A stretch of DNA of 18,181 nucleotides from Euperipatoides rowelli (Eukaryota; Onychophora; Udeonychophora; Euonychophora; Peripatopsidae): NCBI GenBank assembly GCA_003024985.2, contig PXIH01S0003367.1. One strand, 5' to 3'. The notes under the pieces were generated by a model. That model ran no database searches. It saw only the letters and a program-made list of their open reading frames with translations, and was not told where the DNA came from. A program made the position numbers and the translations under genes. Shown here in pieces: positions 1 through 8,960 of this stretch (position 1 is its first letter; each line of letters opens with the position of its first letter).

Positions 1-421
1 ACATGAAGCATTCATCCCAACAGCAAATGAAACCAACTTCTACTGAATAAAGAAATTAAAGAGACATTTCCAGATATAATTCATAGCTGAGAACCAAATT
101 CAAGAACTTTTGTATAAATTTCAGTTTATTGCAATAAACTTTACCCTAACTTACAGTAAATCCTTAATCCCTTCCTTCCCTTTAAATACCATAGATTGGC
201 TTTACCTCATATCTTATCTAAAATAATTATTGGTCATGACAAATTAGATAAGTTCTATATAATATTTTATTGGGGAAATTAATAATTGTAATATTTTGGG
301 AATGGTGACTTTTGTTGTTAAATACTATTTTTATAGAATAAACATGTCTTGCTAAATTAAATTTTGTCATGTGTGTGAAACCCTCATTATTATTATCAAA
401 TTGTATTTTTCATTTCTTTAG
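1..421. other. AT-rich non-coding DNA
   Basis: No ORF of note, no RNA gene and no repeat unit were recognised here. The right end is pyrimidine-rich and finishes in CTTTAG, which makes a reasonable 3' splice site for the candidate exon that follows, so this could be intron of a plus-strand gene starting left of the window. Confidence 0.5.
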
Positions 422-493
422 GATGGCCTTAGGTGTAAACGCGTGATCAAGCAGTGGTACTTGATTTCTTCCATTCAAATCAAGGAAAAATAA
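422..493 (+). CDS. candidate 3'-terminal exon, unknown protein
   Basis: I do not recognise this sequence. A pyrimidine-rich tract ending in CTTTAG (to 421) is followed by a frame open for 23 codons (it starts DGLRCKRVIKQW) that ends in TAA at 491-493. An AATAAA signal lies at 549-554, about 55 bases after the stop, as expected for a last exon. The stretch has more G and C than its surroundings (for example AAACGCGTGATCAAGCAGTGG). The reading frame is not fixed because no upstream exon is visible; another frame would give only a few residues and a stop. It could equally be a chance acceptor in AT-rich DNA. Confidence 0.22.
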   Translation, partial: DGLRCKRVIKQWYLISSIQIKEK

Positions 494-945
494 AGAACTT
501 GTTCTTTCTCCTCTTTAACTTCATTGGGCAGAACTTGGTAGATATTTTAATAAAGATATTAAAATAGGGTTCCCTCTTAAATCTTCTTATATAGTCCAAT
601 CTAATCTCAAACAACAGAAGATAATAAACAGCAGTTTTTTTTGTATTTAGCATTCATTTGTATGAGTTATTAATCTAATTCAATAACTAACTTCTAGTTT
701 ACTTCATAGATTGCTCCATGGTATGAGTTAGTATTTTCCCCAATAAATCTGAAATTATTATTTTCTTTATTAATAGTGTCTCCCACAATTTCTTCTGTGG
801 TCCTATTATTATTATTTAGCAGAATTAAACTTTAAGTGGCTTCAGTGTTTATTATAATTTTCATATAATAATTGATGTTTCACTTTACTCTCTTATTTAT
901 TTCTGATTCAATAGTGCCCTTTATCTTATGGTTCATTTAGCCTAC
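494..945. other. AT-rich non-coding DNA
   Basis: No gene, RNA or repeat family was recognised. Stop codons are dense in all six frames. The 14-mer GTACTTGATTTCTT found at 457-470 recurs at 1365-1378. Confidence 0.5.
549..554 (+). promoter_or_regulatory. possible polyadenylation signal
   Basis: AATAAA shortly after the stop codon of the candidate terminal exon at 422-493. The hexamer is common by chance in AT-rich DNA, so it only supports the exon weakly. Confidence 0.2.
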
Positions 946-1165
946 AGCATTGTCTCCTGGAAAAGAGAATACGGCTAATACTTTAATTCATTACTTATTT
1001 ATTATGTCGATGCCAGCATTGTCTCCTGGGTTAGAGAATACTAGTCACTACTTTAAATCATTAGCATTGTTGTTTGGCTGATAAAGTCCCCTTATTATTT
1101 ATTGAGCTCTCTTTATATTTATTAGCCCTAGCATTGTCTCCTGGCATAGAGATTACTGGTACTAA
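946..1165. repeat. degenerate minisatellite, core AGCATTGTCTCCTGG
   Basis: The 15-base core AGCATTGTCTCCTGG occurs exactly at 946-960, 1015-1029 and 1130-1144. A decayed copy (AGCATTGTTGTTTGG) starts at 1062. Successive starts are 69, 47 and 68 bases apart. Each core is followed by a related arm of the form (N)AGAGA(A/T)TAC...ACT...AATTcAtt, so the repeat unit is about 69 bases, with one unit shortened to 47. The repeat overlaps no credible gene. Confidence 0.75.
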
Positions 1166-2640
1166 TTTATTTATTATTGAACAGTTGTATTTTATTTGCT
1201 ATTTTGTCAGTGTTTATTTCTTCATCTTATTTGTAATTTTTCAACAAATAGTAATTCTGTTAATATTCAGTATTGATTTCAAACACTATGATCATCTTAC
1301 AACTGTATTTTGTTCTTATGATTCAAACTAGTTATTTCATGGTCCGATTTATTCGTGGGTAGGGGTACTTGATTTCTTTGAAAATATTCGGGAATTCCAT
1401 TCTCCTTCCTCTCTCTCTCTAGGCCTACTTTCCTTTCCCTATCTCCTAAATATTTAATTACTCTTCTTTATTATTTGCCCTAACTTCTAATTGCCAGTTC
1501 ATCTCTAGCATGAACGACAGGAACATGCATGGCAAAAATTAAAATATGTTTTTTTATTTTTCTATTTAATAAAGTAATACTAAAGGCAAATAAATCTGCT
1601 TTTAAGATGATATCATTACAACAATAGTCTGGTTTAGAACAGTTCAAACTGTTGCTATTAAAAAAAACTGATGGACGATTTTTGGACAGACAATGTACTA
1701 TTTCAAAGAAACAAAATGCATTGCAAGCACCAACCAAATGGATTTTATTGCTCAAGTATTGTACGCTATTATAAAATAAAAAAATAAAATAATCCATTAA
1801 TATAGTCCAAAATCACTGCTATTCAATTTAACCTAATTCTGGTGTAGGCCCATTACCATAAAATTGTAGTTAAATTTTTGTTTATAATTGCATTAATGCA
1901 TTTAATCTACTTAGTTTTGTTGTAAACAATTTATGCTAGTATGAGCAAGGTAGCACATCCTGGAAAAAACGTGAGATATTTTTTTAATAAATAAAATGCT
2001 ATCAGCTGATGGATGTTACCTGAAATAACACAATACTAATGGACGTTACCTGGGGACAAACATGTTGTAAAATCTAGTCTGCTAAAAGCAGTGCTGTAAG
2101 TTTTATAACACATCTGAGCTGGTCTATTTATTCATTAATCATTATTGCAAAAACAAATTATCAGAAAATGCTGAATAACTTATTTTTCCAACAATAGTAA
2201 ATTTTATTCAACTCTTTTGAACACTAAAATCAAAATTGCATAAAAATTTCTTTACAAAATTTATGTCTTGATTGTTAATGGGTATATAGAATTTCTGAAA
2301 AAATAGCAAGTAGTTTATTTTGTCTCAACCAATCATCTTTCTTGCTTGGCCATTTGTATACAGTTTATCAGGGGTAAAGACAGTTGATGTACAAGAGTGT
2401 TGGCTGAAGTGATGTAACTAATGGGCCTGCAGGGTTTGCCATGCTGGGAGGCCCATGGATTCAAGTTGCCCACACATGAGCCAATTTAAGTAACAAGGAT
2501 GGTGGCCAATGGTGGGGCTCGTATTTAATTTGCGTGGGGGGGCATCATTGTTAGTTATGCCACTGGTTAGCTCAACTGTGTCACACACACAGTATATAAT
2601 GTACATATTGTAGCCCTATACAGTATATGGATACAAACAC
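1166..2640. other. AT-rich non-coding DNA
   Basis: No credible gene. The longest minus-strand open stretch (1480-1797) has AT-driven composition (rich in F, I, N, S, C), matches no known domain and shows no splice context. A short direct repeat ATGGAYGTTACCTG sits at 2009-2022 and 2039-2052, 30 bases apart. A more GC-rich patch at about 2420-2545 was not identified. Confidence 0.5.
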
Positions 2641-2726
2641 AGGGTGAGTGTGTGCAGAACAATATGCAGTAGTGTATATTATATAATACAGTACTGCTAT
2701 ACAAAGTATGTTAATCTACGCTACAT

Positions 2727-2815
2727 TTCTGTACATTGTATAACCTATAATACAGTATGCAGGCAACAGTTCTGTACATTGTATAGCCTATATACAATAT
2801 ATAGGCTATTGTTGT
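2727..2815. repeat. 43-bp tandem duplication with a 12-bp-arm palindrome
   Basis: TTCTGTACATTGTATARCCTATA occurs at 2727-2749 and again at 2770-2792, a 43-base period. The second copy runs into a perfect inverted repeat, ATAGCCTATATA (2783-2794) and TATATAGGCTAT (2798-2809), separated by CAA. The surrounding 2570-2700 is also rich in TACAGTATA and GTGTG/CACAC motifs. This looks like replication-slippage DNA or the decayed end of a small inverted-repeat transposon. Confidence 0.6.
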
Positions 2816-2952
2816 TGTACATAAGTAAACGATTATTTAATGAAAAAGAAAAGGTCAATTAAAAATCATTAGCACATAGCTTTATGGATAGAATGCCAAA
2901 TTATCACACAAAAGAGCTTATTGAGAACAGATTTTAATTATAATAGCTGTTT

Positions 2953-3016
2953 TAATAATAATAATAATGGATTGACATCAAACTCATTGCAGAGTTATTC
3001 TTAATAATAATAATAA
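2953..3016. repeat. (AAT)n microsatellite tracts
   Basis: Two short (AAT)n runs lie close together, near 2953-2968 and 3002-3016. Similar runs recur near 6737 and 7226. They are ordinary simple repeats of an AT-rich genome. Confidence 0.6.
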
Positions 3017-3346
3017 AATATTAAAGCTCTATAATTATTAAAAATATTGCCCCAAAATTAAAAAAAAAATAAGTACAAATTTGATGGACGTATTTAAGAT
3101 AATAAAACAATCTTGTCTCAGATTGCTGGGCAAATATCATAAATTGTTTCGAATTCACGGGCAATTATTGAAAGCATAGTTAATTATGTTGGGATTTTGT
3201 TTTGTTTACTTTTCAATATATTTAGGTAACAAATTCAGTTCGATAACTAATTATACAACGAAAAACTATCAAATGATAACATACTAGCAGCTTACAGCAT
3301 AAATATTAAACAAATTAAAAATGCTTAAATAACGTCAGTCATAAAT

Positions 3347-3460
3347 CTAGCGCTCGTCAATTTCTGGACAGCAGCAACATTTAATTATCTCGTGGCATTG
3401 ACATAGCTTCTTTGACAAATTAATTACGCTTAATATTCCAGAAAAGATCAACGCTGCACA
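3347..3460 (-). CDS. candidate 3'-terminal exon, cysteine-rich tail
   Basis: I do not recognise the product. On the minus strand a pyrimidine/AT tract ending TTTCAG (RC of 3461-3466) precedes a frame of 37 codons and a TAG stop (3347-3349). The sequence opens with a hydrophobic stretch (CAALIFSGILSVINL) and then has a basic, cysteine-dense segment (KKLCQCHEIIKCCCC) ending PEIDER. It is less AT-rich than its flanks and uses CpG-containing codons. It lies downstream, in the same orientation, of the MVB12 exons. The phase does not fit: read after the phase-1 MVB12 exon it hits an in-frame stop after 13 codons. No AATAAA was found just downstream. It may be chance. Confidence 0.25.
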   Translation of the reverse strand, partial: CAALIFSGILSVINLSKKLCQCHEIIKCCCCPEIDER

Positions 3461-5137
3461 CTGAAATTTAACAATTATTTTTTGAATTTGATAGAGGAGT
3501 ATAATAATAGAATTTGCATAAATCTTCATCTGTCAACTATTGTCCGACAGATTTTAATACATTCCAGGCTTACTTTGTTTTAAAAACTAAATAGTGAAGA
3601 ATTTTATTAAAATGATTTACTTGATATTTCAGTTTTTATTTTAATTCTTTTTTATTTTTAAAGAACAGATATTTTATTATCTTTGCTCGTTATTTATTGG
3701 ACATCAATGATGATTATCAAAAGAATAAAGTTTAAATTCACTTTATGATACTTTAACACTATAATTAAAAAAAAAAACACGAGAAGTAATCCTTGTTGTT
3801 TAAAATAAAAATTACAACACAAGCGGTAATAATTTTATTCATACTTTTTTTTTTTAGATAAAAACTATGTTTTGCCATGTCCCATTATAATTACAACTTT
3901 TTGGGGTCATTTGGAAACAAACACAGTATATTTCTTAATAAACTGACAACTTTTACAAATGAAATTATTTATTTTATAAGTAAAAATTATATTAAAAAAA
4001 AATGCTGTTTTATTTGTCTTTATTTTTGTTGAATTTAAAAATATTTTTTAACATGGCCATGATGATAGGTAACCTTTACTGTGGAAAGCCTCTAAATGCA
4101 TTTCTTTGATCACTTCATCATACTTTAAGATAGAAATTTGACCGCCTTTTTAATAACTTATTTTTATTAAATGTTAACAAGCAATATGTGCATTTTAATA
4201 ATAAAATGGGACATATTTAGAACTAAGCAAGACATGGGACAAAAAAATTAAAAAGCATGACAAGTGCCAACCCTTGTTGACGGAATTAAGATAAAGCTGT
4301 TTGTCTATAAAATATCAATGTTCTCTACAATAACCTGCTGACTACTTCAAAATTATCTTTGTATCTATATGTTAAGTGCTAGTCATAGTAAGCTATATTG
4401 TTGATATCAGTATAGGATTCTATTGTCAAATAAATCATTTCAGAGTACAATATTTGCACTTTCGTAATATTACATGTACATCAGCGAGTGATTGAATATT
4501 GTACAAATATTTTTTTTCTTTTACTGATACACTGGCAATATTTTTTCACATAAGCTATCATAATGTGTCAGCTAGTGCTAGGTCGTTCATGAATGAACCA
4601 AGTTATTCAAACAAATCCCAATTATGAATGATTCGCTCTCTATTCACAAAAAAAAGAGCTGTTGTTCATACCGCCATTATCAAAATAATATACAAGTTTA
4701 GTTAATCGATTGATTGAATCATTGATAATATGAGTAAACAAATTAAGTAAAAATAATAATGGTTACACAAACTGAAAGTAGACTTTTAATTTTTTTGATC
4801 ATTTATTTTCAAAGAAAATTACTAAAAAAATCGGAACTGCTATCAACATCTATAAGACAGCTTATTTAAAGAATTAGTGATGTTTTTTTTTTAGTAATGA
4901 TCAGGTTTTTGCACCCAATCGGATCTGGATCATGTGCATTTTATTTATTTTCACCACTTTGCACTTTCTGAAATAGTTCCTAGTAAAAATATATCCTTAA
5001 AAAGTAACTTGCTACAGCAACAGGTTAACTATGTAAAATAGGTAAGTTTAATAAGGAAATTTTACTAAGGCCTTACTACATCACACTAATTTTAATTTTC
5101 TTGTTAATATTTTGTACAACGAAAATATTATTAAAAA
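3461..5137. other. AT-rich non-coding DNA
   Basis: No gene was recognised on either strand. Contents are A/T homopolymers, a 10-base inverted repeat GTACAATATT (4445-4454) and AATATTGTAC (4495-4504) flanking a TACATGTA palindrome, and a patch at about 4573-4680 with TTCATGAATGAAC and GATTCGCTC motifs that may be a fragment of a hAT-type element. Confidence 0.5.
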
Positions 5138-5604
5138 CAGGCTCACCCAATTTACTCCGCGATTGTCCAGGTTTGAAAGACTGTCCCGACCGGTTTGTAA
5201 TTTTGTCCCGGTTTTTATAAAATAATAATCATATTAAGTTAAATAATTTTTTTTAAAGAAGGCTTAAGTAAATAATTTATTTCTACCAAAGTTTTAAGAA
5301 TTTCAATGAACCATCGCATTTGCATATTTAGTTATTCATAATGAAAATAGATGGGAATAGCTCAAAGCAACATTCACATTGATTCGTCCATTCTTTCCTA
5401 GACCACAGAGTAAAAACAAAGTAAAGGCCACGATTTGTTTTATTGCTGCACTCCGCAGGAAGTTGTTGATAGTTTCGTTTTTTATTTGCTGTCCCTAAAA
5501 TTCCTAAACGAAAGTGCAAATTTACTAGCTATTTACAGATAGAATTTATGTTTCTAAAAAAAAAAAGTTATTTTAATTGAAAAGTAAGAATGGTTTCAAA
5601 AGGT

Positions 5605-5637
5605 TAAATAAGTAAATAATTTATTTACTTATTTAAA
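5605..5637. repeat. 15-bp perfect hairpin
   Basis: TTAAATAAGTAAATA (5605-5619) and its exact reverse complement (5623-5637) are separated by ATT. The loop-proximal part AAGTAAATAATTTATTT is also present at 5266-5282. The arms are almost all A/T, so origin by slippage is possible. Confidence 0.6.
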
Positions 5638-5708
5638 ATAAAGAATATTTTCAGATTATTACAGAACAATATTTTGCATGTTAAATATTCTCTGCTCCAG
5701 AAGTTCAG

Positions 5709-5945
5709 AACCCCACCCCCCCAGACTCCTAGTACAGCAAAAAAAAAAATCGTAAGGTAACCTTAATCTAAATACACCCCCCTCCCCACCCCATTATCTC
5801 AGAAATGCTTCGGCAATTCTGATGTTCCCTAATATATATTTTTTTTTAGCTGTTGGAACACTTTGTTAGATTGTAAGCTAATTTTTTGGGGGGACTGTGG
5901 AATAGATTAAATTTTGGGGGTTTCCATAACCCCTTAACCAGCTGT
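5709..5945. repeat. C-rich and G-rich tracts
   Basis: C-rich runs near 5710-5722 and 5773-5791 are followed by G-rich runs near 5887-5894 and 5916-5921, so the segment can fold back on itself. The stretch ending TAACCCCTTAACCAGCTGTA resembles ends of dispersed invertebrate repeats, but I cannot assign a family. Confidence 0.35.
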
Positions 5946-5995
5946 ATACGTCCTTGGATGTTCCGGTTTAAGAAATAAAAAATATGGTAAGCCTA

Positions 5996-6774
5996 CATTT
6001 TATTCATTTGAATAATTTATAATTGTAGCAGCATTACAGAAAAGCAATCGTACTACTTTGCTTTAATGAGAAATCTTGTGAGAATCATACCTCTGGCAAA
6101 TTTGACATCATGCTTACATTAGCATATAAGTTTAGTATTTAGCATTGGTAGTAGTGAGACTAGGTAGCGTATTATTCTTAAAATATGATGTAAACTAGTG
6201 TTTAGCTGCATCTCAACTGTTACTTTTACTTTCAATTTATTTTTATCCACATCAGACATTTTTTAACTATGGAAGCCTCCATCTCAATGAAAAATGAAGC
6301 TTCTCTTATGTTTTAACATTATGGAATTTTCAAGTTTACAGCAGCTAATTTGAAAAAGATAAATAAATAAGCCAAATGGTGTGTCAAGGTAGCAAGTTGT
6401 TTTTTTTTTTTTTCCTATAAAGTAGCTAAGAAATCGATTAACGAAGCAAGTGTGATGATCTATGGGAAAGAGAGTTAGATAATAAAAAAAATATATAGTT
6501 AACATGCACATTTTGTCTTGAATAGCAATGAATTAAAAGATTCAAACCTGGACTTTTAACATTACATAACAAAGAGATTACCGGTATTTTCGTTGATAAA
6601 ACTCAATAAAACTATTGAGCGGTAGTAAAACATCACTATAAGAGAAATAGTCAGAGAAGTATCTAAGGAAAAATAGCATGCAACCGTAGCAAAAGCTATG
6701 GTATTACTGGCATCTTCATAGGAGCCTATTTCAAATAATAATAATAAAAAAACAACAGGGAATACTGCACTTAC
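5996..6774. other. AT-rich DNA, probable MVB12 intron
   Basis: No gene or known repeat was seen. The right end carries a strong minus-strand donor (AA|GTAAGT at 6769-6776), so this should be the start of the intron after the second MVB12 exon. No following exon was found. Confidence 0.5.
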
Positions 6775-6871
6775 TTGTATCCACAGTGTCATCTATCATC
6801 GTAAATCCTAGAGGGGGTAAGTCCTTTTCAGCAATTATTCCAAAACTTTCTACAACTGTATCTAACCCATC
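6775..6871 (-). CDS. mvb12: MVB12 (ESCRT-I subunit), internal exon 2
   Basis: This minus-strand exon is 97 bases, or 32 codons plus one base. It follows a TTTTTTTTAG acceptor and ends at a consensus AA|GTAAGT donor. The product has a hydrophobic/acidic start, then DLPPLGFTMIDDTVDT. That corresponds to the middle of the MABP beta-prism domain of MVB12A/B, where vertebrate members have a similar L-P-x-G-F-x-x-I-x-x-T-V-D-T run. MVB12 is a subunit of ESCRT-I with TSG101, VPS28 and VPS37; its MABP domain binds acidic membranes during sorting of ubiquitinated receptors into multivesicular bodies. It is read in phase 0 straight from the exon at 8287-8394, as the family order requires. The next exon, which should continue into a K-K-x-L-C motif in phase 1, was not found. 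Confidence 0.82.
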
Positions 6872-8286
6872 CTAAAAAAATAATATCCAAAATTATTTTT
6901 AATATTAGAGTAAAACCAGTATTTTTCCAAAAATGAAGATAACAATTTTGTTTCCCCACCCCTACCCCCAACTAACTTTCTCTCCTCCCTCTTGCACTCA
7001 ATCATATCTAATGCTAAAAGATTTTCTCAGCATTAAAAACTAACAGTATTGAACTTACTGTACAAAATCCGTCAAAAATGACAGGAACTAATAAAAGACT
7101 GTATTTATTGAATATATTATCAGTTAATTAGAACAATTACAATAAAGTTCAATACTAAAAAAGATTTTATGCCTTTGAACTGATTTTACAAATATTTTAA
7201 AGACAAAATAAGAACATATGAATTAATAATAATATTTATTCAAATAATCAAGCATTAAAACCTTGTGGCAAGTGAAATCAATTACAGTTTTATGACATAG
7301 GCTTACATTTTAAAGAGAGAGGAACTTAAAGAGAAAAAAAGTATTAGATATGAAGAAAACTTCTACAATTAAAAGAAGTTTAAATTGAATTTAAAACATA
7401 TAAAGACTTTATATACAGAAGGAAATGTGATATATTAATATTGAATATTGCTGTGATATACAATAATATTGAATAGGCTAAATTTAATCTTTAGAGCAGA
7501 ATATTGATATACGTACAATATACAGTATATAACCTTGTTCATTATGACCTTGTTAGGAGAATAGGATTTAACCCGACACAAGGAAGTTATTTCTTTTATG
7601 CAATGTTTAGGATCTTTACGAACAAGGCATTTACTACTAAATATAGTAATAGTATGCTCGACCATAACACCACAAACTAAAAACAGTTATTCCTTGTATG
7701 CATGTAGTAATGTAACAAAATAGTATTCATTATAATAGAAATAGCAATCTATATTAACAGATCAAATAGGATTAGCTACAGAACAAGACTCCAGCTCCAA
7801 GTAATTTTCTAGCTCCACATCTGCAAATTAAAAATTAAACTAATTTTTAATTTATTTACTTCTTAAATTTGAAAAATTTGTATTTATTTTTTAATCAAAA
7901 TTCCTTTGTTTAAATGTTAACAGAAATTTTAAATTGGGCATCCGAAGGATGCCTTTTTTGCACATTTGTAGTGAAAATTGAATAGAAAAGAAGGAAAAAT
8001 AATAATAAGGCAGCCATAGCTGGGGAAATGTCACTATTAGTATTATTTACCAGCTACAGACAGCTCTGGTTCCAACACACTAATGTATATAAAAATGCTA
8101 TTTTTAAAAAAGTAGCTTTTCCAACCATCCCACAAATACAATGAATTTAATAAGTAAAGTGACTAACGGTACCTTAACAAAAATAAGGACACTACGATCT
8201 CTGCTAATACTTCAACAAAATATTTCATTCTAGTGGACGAACTGAAATATTCCCGTTAAAATTTAAATTCTTTAAATTTTTCCTAC
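6872..8286 (-). other. mvb12: MVB12 intron
   Basis: This 1,415-base phase-0 intron lies between the two MVB12 exons. On the minus strand it starts GTAGGA and ends in a run of T followed by AG. It is AT-rich and contains the CCCCACCCCTACCCCCAAC tract near 6955-6973 and a hairpin with a T-run at 7937-7959. A minus-strand acceptor (TTTGCAG, RC of 7821-7827) with a short open frame to 7762 was seen, but its phase does not fit between these exons. Confidence 0.75.
7937..7959 (+). repeat. 7-bp stem-loop followed by T6
   Basis: GGCATCC (7937-7943), GAA loop and GGATGCC (7947-7953) form a perfect GC-rich stem in AT-rich DNA, followed directly by TTTTTT. The shape copies a bacterial intrinsic terminator, but in an animal intron that is not a sensible role. 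A transposon-end hairpin or a pol III-type stop is possible. No CTRR motif follows, so a Helitron end is not supported. Confidence 0.5.
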
Positions 8287-8394
8287 CTGAATTGGTTGTC
8301 GGCAGATACAAAGGTAACGATATCCTTTCCAAACGGTGAAAATACTGTCCTTCCATAAATCTGCATCTGTGCCATCATCTAGTGTCTTATCAAT
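8287..8394 (-). CDS. mvb12: MVB12 (ESCRT-I subunit), internal exon 1
   Basis: This minus-strand exon is 108 bases, exactly 36 codons, phase 0 at both ends. The acceptor is TTTTAG (RC of 8395-8400) and the donor is CAG|GTAGGA. The peptide contains IDKT, then DGTDADLWKDSIF, then GYRYLCICRQ. The DADLWKDxxF...RYLC pattern is the signature of the first part of the MABP domain in MVB12A/B (FAM125), and I know it from no other family. It joins in frame to the exon at 6775-6871 to give 68 residues of one continuous MABP domain. The preceding exon, encoding the start of the domain (usually an I-T-x-V/I-x-V-V-A-S segment), and the start codon were not found; they may lie to the right, across the transposon-rich region. 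Confidence 0.88.
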
Positions 8395-8520
8395 CTAAAA
8401 CATTATGAATAATACAAAACAGTTACAGTATATAAATGTTTTCAAGTATGAGAAAATCATTTATTTTAAAAAAATAAAAAGGTTACTAAAACTCTAAAAG
8501 TAACACAGTACAATCCACAA

Positions 8521-8768
8521 TTGACTGGTTCGGGAGAAAACAATGGTAAGTGACATTTTGTTCATTTAGAGATATAGCTTGTTTCTTACCACTTTTAACA
8601 TGCAGAAGATAGGAAAAATCAAAATTCAAAACTGTATTGTGCTGCCATCTAAAGTGATAATTATGCAACAATTACTGCATTTTATTCCTTTCATCCTGTA
8701 CCATGTTTTACATGAAATAACTAAATTTATGAAAAAATGTCACCATTGTTTTCTCCCAAACCATTCAA
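8521..8768. mobile_element. foldback element / MITE-like inverted repeat
   Basis: The left arm (8521-8559) and right arm (8734-8768) are inverted copies. The 35-base right arm matches with two mismatches and one 4-base insertion (TAAG) in the left arm. Both share the core GGGAGAAAACAATGG. The 174-base interior is AT-rich with no convincing coding potential; the short overlapping open frames on both strands come from the symmetry of the arms. Similarity does not clearly continue outside the arms, and no certain target duplication was found. It sits in sequence upstream of the MVB12 exons. Confidence 0.55.
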
Positions 8769-8960
8769 TTTGATTCTTCTCTCTCTAACAAAATACTTAT
8801 GGAGATATAAAGCTAGCATATTAAGAGTTTTCTATCTATCTCTTTCTAAAAGAATTATATTACATTTAATGTATATAAAATGAAAATTTTATTTTTTTCA
8901 ATTAGTGAATTACTGTACGAGACAAAGTAAAATTTTAGTATAATTAGTTAATTTTTATAG

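Larger units (their letters stand above)
5138..5995. mobile_element. possible decayed hAT-type DNA transposon
   Basis: The left end reads CAGGCTCACCCAATTTACTC, followed within 75 bases by three TGTCC(C/A)GGTTT-like motifs near 5164-5214. The right end (about 5959-5995) has TTCCGGTTT and finishes GGTAAGCCTA, roughly the reverse complement of the left tip. Terminal CAGGGTGACCA-like repeats with subterminal GTCCCGGTTT motifs are familiar from one group of animal hAT elements. Against the call, no matching 8-base target duplication was found (ATTAAAAA on the left, CATTTTAT on the right), the inverted repeats are imperfect, and the internal open stretch at 5328-5519 (minus) does not resemble a transposase. 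An AT-rich region with scattered motifs is the alternative. Confidence 0.3.

Noticed and set aside
1480-1797. Minus-strand open frame of 105 codons
   Set aside because: Composition follows local AT bias, no domain or splice context was recognised, and the plus strand shows no sign of constraint. Treated as a chance ORF.
2418-2606. Minus-strand open frame in a GC-richer patch
   Set aside because: Neither a protein family nor a repeat family could be recognised. The frame has no supporting splice or start context.
7762-7820. Minus-strand candidate exon (TTTGCAG acceptor, 18 codons including VELENYLELESCSVANPI, TGA)
   Set aside because: It lies between the two MVB12 exons but needs phase 1, while the exon before it ends in phase 0; read in phase 0 it stops after three codons. 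No polyadenylation signal follows closely. It is probably chance.
7937-7959. Helitron 3' end
   Set aside because: The GC-rich hairpin fits, but no CTRR follows within the usual distance and no 5' TC end or Rep/helicase sequence was found.
8486-8773. Overlapping open frames on both strands sharing CFLPN(Q/H)SI
   Set aside because: The shared peptide arises because the two frames read the inverted arms of the foldback repeat, not because of a protein family.
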